Assembly: GCA_031272005.1 (NCBI GenBank)
Contig: JAISUQ010000117.1
Location: forward strand, 1 to 29,120
Direction of reading: 5' to 3'
Origin: Coriobacteriales bacterium
GTDB taxonomy: Bacteria; Actinomycetota; Coriobacteriia; Coriobacteriales; UBA8131
Length of the DNA: 29,120 nt
Of the stretch, positions 13,995-21,681 are shown piece by piece. Made by a program: the position numbers and the translations under genes. Positions within the stretch are counted from its first letter, which is position 1. Each line of letters opens with the position of its first letter. The notes under the pieces are model-generated. The model was not told the DNA's origin, made no database searches, and saw only the letters and a list, made by a program, of their open reading frames with translations.

Positions 13995-15881
13995 TCACTC
14001 CAGCTGCTCGCTGAGCGTCAGCCATTCCTCTTCCAGTGCGTTGGCCTGCGTTTTCAGTTCCTGTTGCTGCTCGCCCAGCTCAATCAGGCGTTGGTAGTCG
14101 CTGGGGTCGCACTCCTGCATCCGGGTTTGCAGCTTGTCCTGCTTGCCGCGCAGCGTGGAGAGGCGGCGCTCGATGGAGTTCAGTTGCTTCTTCAGCTCGT
14201 AGTTGACAGCGGCTGCCGAGGGCGCCTTGCCTGGCGTCCCTCCACCGCCTTCAACACCACTACCACTGCCACCACCGCCGCCGCCACCACGGATGCGGCC
14301 ACCGCCACCGCCACCGCCTCCGCTATCACCACCGCCGCCGACACCAGCGTGAACGCCACCGCCACCGCCATCGCCGCCTGCCGCGGCCAGCAGGCGCAGA
14401 TACTCCTCCACACCGCCGGGTACGTGGCGCAGGCGGCCAGCGATCAGGGCATACTGGTTGTCGGTGACCCGCTCGGTCAGATAGCGGTCGTGGCTGACCA
14501 GCAGCAGGGTGCCCGGCCAGCTGTCCAGCAAATCCTCCAGCACAGCCAGCATCTCGGTGTCCATGTCGTTGCCGGGTTCGTCGAGGATCAGCACGTTGGG
14601 CTCGGCCAGCAGGGTCAGCAGCAGCTGCAGCCGGCGGCGCTGACCGCCGGAGAGGTCGATGATGCGGCTGTTCAGCTGCCCGCGCTCAAAGCCCAGGCGC
14701 TCCAACAACTGCGCCGGCGTCAGTTCCTTGCCATCCACCTGATAGTTGGCCTTGCAGCGGCCCAGCACCTGGCGCACCCGCTCGTCGGGGTGGCCATCCA
14801 GTTCGGCCTGGTTTTGGCTGGCAAAGCCGAAGCGCACGCTGGCGCCAATCTTCACCCGCCCGCTGCTCGGAGCCAGTTGCCCGGCAATCAGGCGCAGCAG
14901 GGTGGTCTTGCCAGCGCCATTGCCTCCCAGGATGCCGATGCGCTCGCCTGGTCCGATGATCCAGTCAGCGGGTTGCAGGATAGTATGTTCGCCATAGCTT
15001 ACGCTGGCGCCGATCAGGTCTACCACCTGTTTGCCCAAGCGACTGATGGCCACCCGCTTCAGCTCCAGGTTGTCGCGCAGCGGCGGGTCGCCAGCCAGCA
15101 GCTCCAGTGCCGCCCGAACGTGGAACTTGGGTTTGGTGGCCCGGGCCCGGGCCCCGCGCGAGAGCCAGGCCAGCTCCTTGCGCATCGCGTTACGCCGCTT
15201 CTGCTCCGCGGTCCTGGCGGCTTCGGCGCGCTCCACCTTTTGCTGCACGTAGGCCGAAAAGCCACCATCAAACGGCAGCACCCGACCACCTACGACCTCC
15301 CACATCCGTGCGCAGACCTCGTCCAGAAACCAGCGGTCGTGGGTCACGACCAGCAGCGCTCCCTCGCCGGCAGGCCAGCGCTGTTGCAGGTGGGCGGCCA
15401 GCCAGGAGATGGCCTGCATGTCCAGGTGGTTGCTGGGCTCATCCAAGGCCAGGATGTCCCAATCGCCCACCAGCAACCGGGCCAGATCCACCCGTCGGCG
15501 CTGACCGCCGGACAGGGTGGCGACCAGGGCCTCAAAGTCCACATCGCCCAACAAGGCGCCGAGGATCCCGCGGATGCGCCTGTCCGAAGCCCAGACGTGC
15601 TCTGGGGTATCTCCCAAAACCGCCTGCTGCACGCTGATGGCGTTGTCCAGGGAGTCGCTTTGCTCCAGCAGCCCGGCGCTGATGCCGCCGCGCCGTGTGA
15701 CTTCGCCGCCGTCGGTCTCCAACTGGCCCAACAGCACCCGCAGCAATGAGGATTTGCCATCGCCGTTGCGGCCGACGATGCCGATGCGCTCGCCGCTCTC
15801 CACGCCCAGCGTCACGCCGTCCAGCACCCGTTGCAGCGCGAAGTCCAGCACCACGTCCTTGCAATTGATCAGTACAGCCAC
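13995..15881 (-). CDS. ABC-F family ATPase (ribosome-associated type)
   Basis: This encodes a 628-residue soluble protein with two ABC ATPase domains and no membrane segment. The first has Walker A 'GRNGDGKSS' (37-45), signature 'LSGGQRRR' (123-130) and Walker B 'LALDEPSNHLD' (144-154). The second has 'GGNGAGKTT' (319-327), 'LSGGQRRR' (410-417) and 'LILDEPGNDMD' (431-441), with Gly in place of the usual Thr. The basic linker ('RGARARATKPKFHVRAA', 242-258) is like actinobacterial members. Residues about 502-551 are a Gly-rich linker leading to a Uup-like C-terminal coiled coil (559-628). ABC-F proteins act on stalled or antibiotic-bound ribosomes; this one's role is not defined. The start is GTG with GGGGG just upstream. 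Confidence 0.92.
   Translation of the reverse strand: MAVLINCKDVVLDFALQRVLDGVTLGVESGERIGIVGRNGDGKSSLLRVLLGQLETDGGEVTRRGGISAGLLEQSDSLDNAISVQQAVLGDTPEHVWASDRRIRGILGALLGDVDFEALVATLSGGQRRRVDLARLLVGDWDILALDEPSNHLDMQAISWLAAHLQQRWPAGEGALLVVTHDRWFLDEVCARMWEVVGGRVLPFDGGFSAYVQQKVERAEAARTAEQKRRNAMRKELAWLSRGARARATKPKFHVRAALELLAGDPPLRDNLELKRVAISRLGKQVVDLIGASVSYGEHTILQPADWIIGPGERIGILGGNGAGKTTLLRLIAGQLAPSSGRVKIGASVRFGFASQNQAELDGHPDERVRQVLGRCKANYQVDGKELTPAQLLERLGFERGQLNSRIIDLSGGQRRRLQLLLTLLAEPNVLILDEPGNDMDTEMLAVLEDLLDSWPGTLLLVSHDRYLTERVTDNQYALIAGRLRHVPGGVEEYLRLLAAAGGDGGGGGVHAGVGGGGDSGGGGGGGGRIRGGGGGGGSGSGVEGGGGTPGKAPSAAAVNYELKKQLNSIERRLSTLRGKQDKLQTRMQECDPSDYQRLIELGEQQQELKTQANALEEEWLTLSEQLE
14229..14376 (-). 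repeat. GC-rich trinucleotide-type repeat encoding the ABC-F glycine linker
   Basis: Imperfect runs of CCACCG/CCGCCA triplets on the plus strand encode about 50 mostly Gly residues on the minus strand, interrupted by short His, Val, Asp, Arg and Ser positions. In-frame slippage would alter the distance between the ATPase core and the coiled-coil end. Confidence 0.7.
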
Positions 15882-15899
15882 AATGCCCCCATGATTCGC

Positions 15900-16664
15900 T
15901 CACCAGCCATTCTTGATAAAGAACTTCAGGGCCGAAAGGCAATGGGTAACAAAGGCCAGCGGATTGGTTGTCGAAGCCCGTTGGTAGCGGTGCAGCACCG
16001 CCGTCTGCGGGCAGAACATGATGCGGCCCAGCTTGCGCGCTCGGGCGGAGAGGTCGGTGTCCTCAAAATACATGAAGTAGCGCTCATCAAAGCCGTCCAG
16101 TTGCCGCAATGCTGCCGTGCGAATGGCCAGAAAACAGCCGGTGGAGTTCTCGATTTCGGTGGGCTGGCTGAACTCTTCAGCGGCGCGGGTATACTCTTCG
16201 CGCAGCCTTTGGGCCCAGCGGGCATCTCCACCCAGCCTCCGGGCCAGGATGTATTTCAGGCGCGGTTTGAGCTTGGGCAGTTTCTGCTCGCTGCCGTCCG
16301 GGTTGAGGATACGCGGTGTGGCGATGACAGCGCCTTCATCGCCATCCAGCCAGGCCGCCAGCACGCTGATGCTGTCTTCGACAAAGAGAATATCCGGATT
16401 GATGATGAAGTGATATTTGGAGGAGAGCTGCTCCAGCACGCGGTTGTTGGCCGAGCCATATCCCAGATTGCGCTGGTTGACCAGCACCTTGGCCCAGGGG
16501 AAGCGTTCCCGGACAATAGCAACAGTACTATCATGCGAGCAATTATCCACCACATGGACATCGAGGTTATCAGGGTTACAGTGAGTTTGCAGCGACTCCA
16601 ACAACTCGGCGATGATGTCCTCGTTGTTGTAGGTGACGATGCTGATGCTGACAGCGGCGGACAT
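15900..16664 (-). CDS. Family 2 glycosyltransferase, rhamnosyltransferase-like
   Basis: This encodes a 254-residue cytoplasmic GT-A enzyme. The N-terminus 'VSISIVTYNNEDIIAELLESL' is the nucleotide-sugar binding strand, followed by 'HVVDNCSHDST', 'NLGYGSANN' and 'NPDILF' in the DxD region. The 'FMYFEDTDLSARARKLG' block is typical of the WbbL/rhamnosyltransferase-like subgroup. It probably adds a sugar to a lipid-linked or wall polysaccharide; donor and acceptor are unknown. The ATG at 16664 is chosen because GAGAGG precedes it and the family starts here; the frame is open up to 16748 but that part is not family-like. It lies 18 bases upstream of the ABC-F start and diverges from a second GT2 gene. 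Confidence 0.87.
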   Translation of the reverse strand: MSAAVSISIVTYNNEDIIAELLESLQTHCNPDNLDVHVVDNCSHDSTVAIVRERFPWAKVLVNQRNLGYGSANNRVLEQLSSKYHFIINPDILFVEDSISVLAAWLDGDEGAVIATPRILNPDGSEQKLPKLKPRLKYILARRLGGDARWAQRLREEYTRAAEEFSQPTEIENSTGCFLAIRTAALRQLDGFDERYFMYFEDTDLSARARKLGRIMFCPQTAVLHRYQRASTTNPLAFVTHCLSALKFFIKNGW

Positions 16665-16754
16665 GGGCCTCTCATCATGGTCGGGCGGGCTGGCAATCAG
16701 CCCGAATGGTTGATATACGGTTGGGGTTTCCCAAAAGAATGGTACCATAGCGGC

Positions 16755-17486
16755 ATGTCCAGAGAATCCATAAACGTGTCAGTTGCCCTGGCGGCCTGCA
16801 ACGGCGAGCGCTATCTGTTGGAGCAGGTGGTCTCCATCCTGGCGCAGCTGGGTAGCGAAGACGAACTGATTATCTCCGTGGACCCGTCCAGCGACCGCAC
16901 TCTGGAGTTGGCGCAGCAGGTTGCCCAACAAAGCCCGCAGGTGGTGGTGCTCCAGGGCCCCGGGCGGGGCGTGGCTGCCAACTTTGAGCAGGCCATCGCG
17001 GCTACCAGTCGCGAGGTGATTCTGCTTTCCGACCAGGACGACGTCTGGCTGCCGGACAAGGTGGACAACGTGGTCGACGCCTTTGTGATGTGTGATGCTA
17101 CGGCGGTTGTGCACGACGCCGAGCTGGTGGACGAGCAGCTGCGGCAGCTGGAGCCGTCCTTCTTTGCCCAGCGGGGGACCCGTCAGGGTTTTCTCCGCAA
17201 CCTCATGAAGAACTCCTATATGGGTTGCTGCATGGCGTTTGTGCGCAACTTCAAGCCCTATATCCTGCCGTTTCCGGAGGGTATCCCGGCCTACGATCAA
17301 TGGATTGGATTGCTGGCCGAAAACCACGGTGGCGTAGCCTTGATTACCAAGCCTTTGCTGCAGCATCGGCTGCATGGCGGCAACCTGACGCCTGCCGAGC
17401 ACGCCAGTCCCAAACAGATGTTGGCCTGGCGTCGGACGCTGCTCAAGGCGCTGCAACAGCGTGAGGCAGAAATTCGTCAGCGTTGA
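16755..17486 (+). CDS. Family 2 glycosyltransferase with SDQDDVW motif
   Basis: This encodes a 243-residue GT-A glycosyltransferase. 'VSVALAACNGERYLLEQVVSIL' is the N-terminal binding strand, 'DELIISVDPSSDRTLEL' follows, and 'LLSDQDDVWLPDKV' carries the DxD-type metal/donor site typical of a GT2 subgroup often annotated as rhamnosyltransferases. 'AYDQWIGLLAENHGG' and 'HRLHGGNLT' match the C-terminal acceptor region of that group. No ribosome site precedes the ATG. A TACCAT box six bases before the start (with TTGGGG 16 bases further up) would place transcription start at the ATG, so a leaderless message is possible. It is divergent from the other GT2 gene; both may modify the same surface glycan. 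Confidence 0.86.
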   Translation: MSRESINVSVALAACNGERYLLEQVVSILAQLGSEDELIISVDPSSDRTLELAQQVAQQSPQVVVLQGPGRGVAANFEQAIAATSREVILLSDQDDVWLPDKVDNVVDAFVMCDATAVVHDAELVDEQLRQLEPSFFAQRGTRQGFLRNLMKNSYMGCCMAFVRNFKPYILPFPEGIPAYDQWIGLLAENHGGVALITKPLLQHRLHGGNLTPAEHASPKQMLAWRRTLLKALQQREAEIRQR

Positions 17487-17538
17487 GGCCACAATATCTG
17501 GTGTTAAGTGGCAAAATTAACCACAAATATCCCGTATC

Positions 17539-17567
17539 TTGGTGTTTTAATATTGCTATTTTATATG
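17539..17567 (+). promoter_or_regulatory. Sigma-70-like promoter upstream of spoVS
   Basis: TTGGTG at 17539-17544 and TATATG at 17562-17567 are separated by 17 bases within the most AT-rich stretch of the window. This would give a 5' leader of roughly 80 bases before the spoVS ATG, and could drive spoVS-miaB-miaA-dapF-dapL. Confidence 0.45.
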
Positions 17568-17655
17568 AACCTATGAGATACTACGAAACCCGGAAACAAA
17601 GGCTGAAAACAGCCAACATGTCGCCCGAAACGTTAACACTACACAGGACATCAAC

Positions 17656-18024
17656 ATGGCAGAGAAAGTAGCAGCGACAATGGAATTCCTCAAAGTATCC
17701 TCCAAGTCGTCACCATCTTCGGTGGCCGGCGCAATCGCCGGCATGATCAAAGACGGCGTGCCGGTCGAGATTCAGAGCGTCGGCGCCGGCGCTGTCAATC
17801 AGGCCGTCAAAGCCATCGCCATTGCCCGCGGCTTCCTTTCACCGGTGGGCATCGAAATCGTCTGCGCTCCAGCCTTTGCCGACATCAACATCAATGGCGA
17901 GAACCGTACCGCCATACGCTTTACCGTAGAGCCACGCTATCTGCGCGGTATCAAGAAGGCTGAAGTGGGGGAGGACGCCCACTTCGACTGGACGAACTTC
18001 TCGGCAAACTTCTCCGAATCCTAA
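17656..18024 (+). CDS. spoVS: Stage V sporulation protein S (SpoVS) family
   Basis: This encodes 122 residues. The core 'FLKVSSKSSPSSVAGAIAG', 'EIQSVGAGAVNQAVKAIAIA' and 'INGENRTAIRFTVEPR' is a clear match to SpoVS, a small Alba-like fold protein of about 86 residues. It affects septation and spore coat completion in Bacillus but also occurs in many non-sporulating bacteria. Here an extra tail of about 30 residues ('YLRGIKKAEVGEDAHFDWTN...') follows the core. AGGA lies 7 bases before the ATG. No other sporulation gene is in the window, so a general regulatory or nucleic-acid-related role is as likely as sporulation. It is followed nine bases later by miaB. Confidence 0.93.
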   Translation: MAEKVAATMEFLKVSSKSSPSSVAGAIAGMIKDGVPVEIQSVGAGAVNQAVKAIAIARGFLSPVGIEIVCAPAFADININGENRTAIRFTVEPRYLRGIKKAEVGEDAHFDWTNFSANFSES

Positions 18025-18033
18025 TTTGCTTGT

Positions 18034-19668
18034 ATGAATAGCGTTTTAACAGAGCTGCAGGGGCGGCGCTTCCTGGTGCGCACCTTTGGCTGCCAGATGA
18101 ACGAGCACGACTCCGAGCGGGTGACAGGGATGCTGGAGGCGTTGGGGGCGATGGAGGTTGCCAGCGCCGATGCCGCCGAGATTGTCGTCTTCATGACCTG
18201 CTGTGTGCGCGAGGCGGCTGACGAGCGGCTCTATGGGCAGGTGGCCTCGCTGAAGAATACCGGCTGCCTGATTGCCATCGGCGGCTGCATCGGTCAGCGC
18301 GATGGCGCCCGGCTGCTGGAGCGCTTGCCGCACGTGGACGTGGTCTTCGGCACCTTGAACATCGCCCAGTTGCCGGCGCTGCTGGCGGCCGCCCTGGCCG
18401 GCGAAGGCCAGCAGGTGGCGCTGAGCCAGGATGGCGCGACTGGAGAAACCGCTTCGGCCGGCGGCGCTGCTGCGCTGGGTGACGCTACGGGCGGTGGCGC
18501 TGCCGCGCTGGGTGGCGGGGATTTGGGTGGCAGCGCTGCCGCGCTGGGTGGCGCTACGGCCGGTGGTAGCCTGGCGACCTGCGATTTGCCGGCGCATCGC
18601 CAGCACGCCTGGCACGCCTGGCTGCCGATCATGACCGGCTGCAACAACTTCTGCTCCTACTGCGTGGTGCCCTATGTGCGCGGGCGCGAGCACAGCCGTC
18701 CGCTGGAGCAGGTAGTAGCCGAGGCCGCCGCCCTGGTGGCCGACGGCGTGCAGGAGATCACCTTGCTCGGGCAAAACGTCAACTCCTACGGGCGCGACCT
18801 CTACGGTCAACCGCGCTTTGCCGAGGTGCTACGGGCGGTGGGCGCCAGCGGCGTAGCCCGCCTGCGCTTTGCCACCTCGCACCCCAAGGATCTCACACCT
18901 GAGACCATCGCCGCCTTTGCCGAGACCCCGGCGGTGATGCCGGCCCTGCATCTGCCGGTGCAGTCCGGCTCAGACAAGGTGCTGGCGGCGATGAATCGCA
19001 ACTATACCGCCGAGCATTACCTGGGTTTGATAGCGGCGGTGCGCGAGGCCTGCGCGGCTGCCGGCAAGACGGGCTTGAACGCTGCGAGCGGCGCGGGCGC
19101 CTCGGCAGCCTCGGGTTCAGGCGCGGACGGCGCCAGCAGGGCAGCAGGTCTGAACAGCGCTGGCGCCTCGGCAGCCACCGGTTCCAGCGTCACCGGCTCA
19201 AACAGGGCAGCGTTGGCCGGCCCGGCCTTCTCCACCGACATCATTGTCGGTTTCCCGGGCGAGACGGAACGCGACTTCGAAGCCACCATGGAGCTGGTGC
19301 GCGCGGTGGGCTATTCGCAGGCTTTCACCTTCATCTACTCCAAGCGCGACGGCACCCCTGCCGCCGCCATGGACGATGACACTCCGCGCGAGGTGCTCCA
19401 GGAGCGCTTCGATCGGCTGGTAGAGCTGGTGCAGCAAAGTGCCTGGCAGCAAAACCAGCAGGAACTCGGCCAGGTGGTCCCGGTGCTGTTTGAGGGGGTG
19501 TCCAAGCGTGATGCCCGGATGCTCTCCGGTCGCAGTCCCAAGAACCAGACGGTGCACGCGCCCCTGCCGGACGGCACCAGCGCTGCGGACTTCTCCGGCC
19601 GTATCCTCAACGTGCGCGTAACGCAAGCCCGCACCTGGTATCTGCGCGGGGAGTTGTGTCAGCAATGA
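18034..19668 (+). CDS. miaB: tRNA-2-methylthio-N6-dimethylallyladenosine synthase MiaB, with two low-complexity insertions
   Basis: This radical-SAM methylthiotransferase converts i6A37 to ms2i6A37 in tRNA. The N-terminal domain has cluster ligands Cys20 ('TFGCQMN'), Cys56 ('MTCCVRE') and Cys85 ('GGCIGQ'). The radical-SAM CxxxCxxC is Cys203, Cys207 and Cys210 ('TGCNNFCSYC'). 'GRSPKNQTVH' marks the C-terminal TRAM domain. Length is 544 against about 440, owing to a Gly/Ala block at about 133-180, between the N-terminal and radical-SAM domains, and a Ser/Gly/Ala block at about 347-397, inside the radical-SAM barrel just before 'FSTDIIVGFPGET'. Both are in frame and the motifs around them are intact. 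The start lacks a ribosome site and probably relies on coupling to spoVS. It precedes miaA, the previous step of the pathway. Confidence 0.93.
   Translation: MNSVLTELQGRRFLVRTFGCQMNEHDSERVTGMLEALGAMEVASADAAEIVVFMTCCVREAADERLYGQVASLKNTGCLIAIGGCIGQRDGARLLERLPHVDVVFGTLNIAQLPALLAAALAGEGQQVALSQDGATGETASAGGAAALGDATGGGAAALGGGDLGGSAAALGGATAGGSLATCDLPAHRQHAWHAWLPIMTGCNNFCSYCVVPYVRGREHSRPLEQVVAEAAALVADGVQEITLLGQNVNSYGRDLYGQPRFAEVLRAVGASGVARLRFATSHPKDLTPETIAAFAETPAVMPALHLPVQSGSDKVLAAMNRNYTAEHYLGLIAAVREACAAAGKTGLNAASGAGASAASGSGADGASRAAGLNSAGASAATGSSVTGSNRAALAGPAFSTDIIVGFPGETERDFEATMELVRAVGYSQAFTFIYSKRDGTPAAAMDDDTPREVLQERFDRLVELVQQSAWQQNQQELGQVVPVLFEGVSKRDARMLSGRSPKNQTVHAPLPDGTSAADFSGRILNVRVTQARTWYLRGELCQQ
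18463..18570 (+). repeat. Triplicated repeat encoding MiaB insertion 1
   Basis: A GGCGCTGCNGCGCTGGGT unit starts at 18463, 18496 and 18532 (the third begins with A), with spacings of 33 and 36 bases. It encodes repeats of the form GGAAALG. All spacings are multiples of three. Confidence 0.75.
19069..19220 (+). repeat. Direct repeat encoding MiaB insertion 2
   Basis: GGCGCCTCGGCAGCC occurs at 19096-19110 and 19162-19176, a spacing of 66 bases or 22 codons, within a longer imperfect duplication (Gly-Leu-Asn...Gly-Ala-Ser-Ala-Ala). This accounts for the roughly 50-residue low-complexity block within the radical-SAM domain. Confidence 0.7.
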
Positions 19669-19711
19669 GTTTGTGCCGAGCGAAAACGGTTTAGTTTGGT
19701 TTGGAGAAGAA

Positions 19712-20695
19712 GTGCGGCAGGTAATCGCGATAGTGGGTCCTACGGGCAGCGGCAAGTCGGCTTTGGCGGATGCCCTGGCGGCGCGGCTGGGCGGCGAGGT
19801 GCTCAGCGCCGATTCGATGCAGGTCTATCGGGGCATGGACATCGGCACGGCCAAGATGCCGCCGGAAGAGCGCAGCGTGCCCTATCACTGCATCGACCTG
19901 GTGGATCCCGGCGTACCGTTCACGGCGGCGCTCTACCAGCGGGCGGCGCGCACAGCGATTGACGGGCTGTTGGCGGCCGGCAAGCCGGCAGTGCTCTGCG
20001 GCGGAACCGGCCTGTATCTGCGCGCCGCGCTGGATGGCTTCGACTTCGATGAGAAACGCGAGACTGACGCAGCCCCTGCAGCCGGCGACATCGCCAGCCC
20101 GTTGCGCGAACGCCTGCAGCAACAAGCCGCCATACTCGGCCCGGAGCGCTTTCACGCCCTGCTGGCCGAGCGCGACCCGGCCAGCGCCGAGCTTATCCAC
20201 CCAAACAACGTCCGGCGGGTGGTGCGGGCTCTGGAGCTGCTGGAGCAGGGCGCCAGCTACGCCGGGCAGCACGCTGGCTTTGCGCACTATGAGGCCATCT
20301 ACCCCGTGCTCCAGATTGGCCTCAGCGTCCAGCCCGAGGTGCTGTACCAGGCCATTGAGCTGCGTGTTGAAGCCATGCTGGCAGCCGGGCTGCTGGAGGA
20401 GGTCGAAGGCTTGCTGGACGCCGGGTTTGAGCAGGCCGTCACCGCCCAGCAGGCCATCGGTTACAAGGAGCTGGTCCCGGTGCTGCGCGCCGGGCGTCCG
20501 CTGGCCGAAGCTGTGGATGAAATCAAGCGCTCCACCCGCCGCTATGCCAAGCGCCAGCGCACCTGGTTCAAGCGCGACCCCCGCATCAAATGGCTCGACG
20601 CCACCGAGTTGCACGAGGCCCTCATGTTTGCAGATTTCACAGAAGCAGAGTTTACAATGTCGTTACTCCAACGGGCTCTGCTACTGGTAGAATAA
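19712..20695 (+). CDS. miaA: tRNA dimethylallyltransferase MiaA
   Basis: This transfers the dimethylallyl group from DMAPP to N6 of A37 in tRNAs reading UNN codons, making the substrate of MiaB. It has 327 residues, near the family norm. The P-loop 'GPTGSGKS' is at 9-16, followed by 'SADSMQVYRGMDIGTAK' with the catalytic Asp, 'GGTGLYLRA', 'HPNNVRRVVRALE' and 'AIGYKEL'. The start is taken as GTG 19712 because GGAG lies 5 bases upstream and the protein then begins right at the P-loop strand as usual. An earlier in-frame GTG at 19673 has no ribosome site. It lies 43 bases after miaB and 5 bases before dapF. Confidence 0.93.
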   Translation: MRQVIAIVGPTGSGKSALADALAARLGGEVLSADSMQVYRGMDIGTAKMPPEERSVPYHCIDLVDPGVPFTAALYQRAARTAIDGLLAAGKPAVLCGGTGLYLRAALDGFDFDEKRETDAAPAAGDIASPLRERLQQQAAILGPERFHALLAERDPASAELIHPNNVRRVVRALELLEQGASYAGQHAGFAHYEAIYPVLQIGLSVQPEVLYQAIELRVEAMLAAGLLEEVEGLLDAGFEQAVTAQQAIGYKELVPVLRAGRPLAEAVDEIKRSTRRYAKRQRTWFKRDPRIKWLDATELHEALMFADFTEAEFTMSLLQRALLLVE

Positions 20696-20700
20696 TCCCC

Positions 20701-21681
20701 ATGGACATTCACTTCACCAAAATCCACGGGGCGGGCAACGATTTCATCATGGTCGACGACCTGTCGAGCGAGATTGAGCTGACCCCCGAGCAGGTCAGCG
20801 CGCTCTGCGACCGGCACTTCGGCATCGGCGCTGATGGCGTGATCCTCATCCGCCCCTCCAAACACACGGACTGTGCGGCCTACATGCACTACATCAACGC
20901 CGACGGCACCCTGGCCGAGATGTGCGGCAATGGCGTGCGCTGTTTTGCCAAGTACCTGGTGGACAAGGGCTTCGTGCCCGCCAGCGCCGGCCGCTTTGTG
21001 GCTGATACCCTGGCCGGCAAGCGCCCAATCAGCTTTACGGTGGATAAAGACGGCCAGCTCACCGAGGCTACGGTGGATATGGGCGAGCCGATTCTGGCAC
21101 CCGCCGAGGTGCCGACTACCCTGGAGCCCACGGCTACTGCCGAGCTGCCGGCCAGCCGGCAGGCGTATGTGCGTGAGGCGGTGATTGCGATGCCTGGCGC
21201 CGATTGCGACTTCGCCTTCACCTGCCTGTCGATGGGCAATCCCCATGCCGTCTGCTTCATCGAACATTGGGAGACGTTGCCACCGGACCTTTTCTCCACC
21301 GCAGATACGGGTAGCAATCGCCAACAACTGGCCAGCCTGCGTTTGGATATGCTGGGGCCATTCTACGAGCATCACCAGGTCTTTCCGGCTAAAGCCAACA
21401 TCGAGTTCGCCTGCCTGGTGCCGCCTGCAGCGGGGCAGCCCGCCAACACCATTCAGACCATCCAGATGCGGGTCTGGGAGCGCGGTGTGGGTGAGACCCT
21501 GGCCTGCGGCACCGGCGCCTGCGCCACGGCTGTGGCCGCCATGCTCACCAGGCGCGTACCAGACCGCCAGGTCGACGTAGCACTGCCCGGCGGCATTCTG
21601 CACATCGAATGGCGGGACGATAATCACGTGCTGATGACCGGCCCGGCCACCACCGTCTTTGAGGGAAACGTGAGAATATGA
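20701..21681 (+). CDS. dapF: Diaminopimelate epimerase DapF
   Basis: This PLP-independent epimerase converts LL- to meso-diaminopimelate for lysine and peptidoglycan. The two catalytic cysteines are Cys75 ('EMCGNGVRC') and Cys269 ('TLACGTGACAT'). Other family blocks are 'FTKIHGAGNDFIMVD', 'MGNPHAVCF' and 'WERGVGETLACG'. At 326 residues it is longer than the usual 275 or so, with extra sequence around 130-165 and 195-220. It starts five bases after the miaA stop without a clear ribosome site, and its stop overlaps the dapL start (ATGA, 21678-21681), so DapF and DapL, consecutive pathway enzymes, are co-translated. Confidence 0.95.
   Translation: MDIHFTKIHGAGNDFIMVDDLSSEIELTPEQVSALCDRHFGIGADGVILIRPSKHTDCAAYMHYINADGTLAEMCGNGVRCFAKYLVDKGFVPASAGRFVADTLAGKRPISFTVDKDGQLTEATVDMGEPILAPAEVPTTLEPTATAELPASRQAYVREAVIAMPGADCDFAFTCLSMGNPHAVCFIEHWETLPPDLFSTADTGSNRQQLASLRLDMLGPFYEHHQVFPAKANIEFACLVPPAAGQPANTIQTIQMRVWERGVGETLACGTGACATAVAAMLTRRVPDRQVDVALPGGILHIEWRDDNHVLMTGPATTVFEGNVRI

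Noticed and set aside
14229..14376. Short repeats that could suggest a CRISPR array
   Set aside because: Units are trinucleotide-like, lie in frame inside a gene and lack unique spacers of even length; the same holds for the repeats in miaB and the MurJ fusion.
14064..15749. Long plus-strand open frame of 561 codons opposite the ABC-F gene
   Set aside because: The opposite strand encodes an ABC-F protein with both Walker and signature motifs; the plus-strand product is low-complexity and unlike any known family.
15890..15892. ATG just upstream of the ABC-F GTG start
   Set aside because: It is out of frame with the ABC-F coding sequence by one base.
16665..16748. Longer start for the minus-strand glycosyltransferase
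   Set aside because: The added residues are not family-like and the ATG at 16748 has no ribosome site, whereas ATG 16664 is preceded by GAGAGG and sits at the first binding strand.
19673..19711. Upstream GTG start for miaA
   Set aside because: It has no ribosome site, while GTG 19712 has GGAG at ideal spacing and places the P-loop strand at the N-terminus as in the family.
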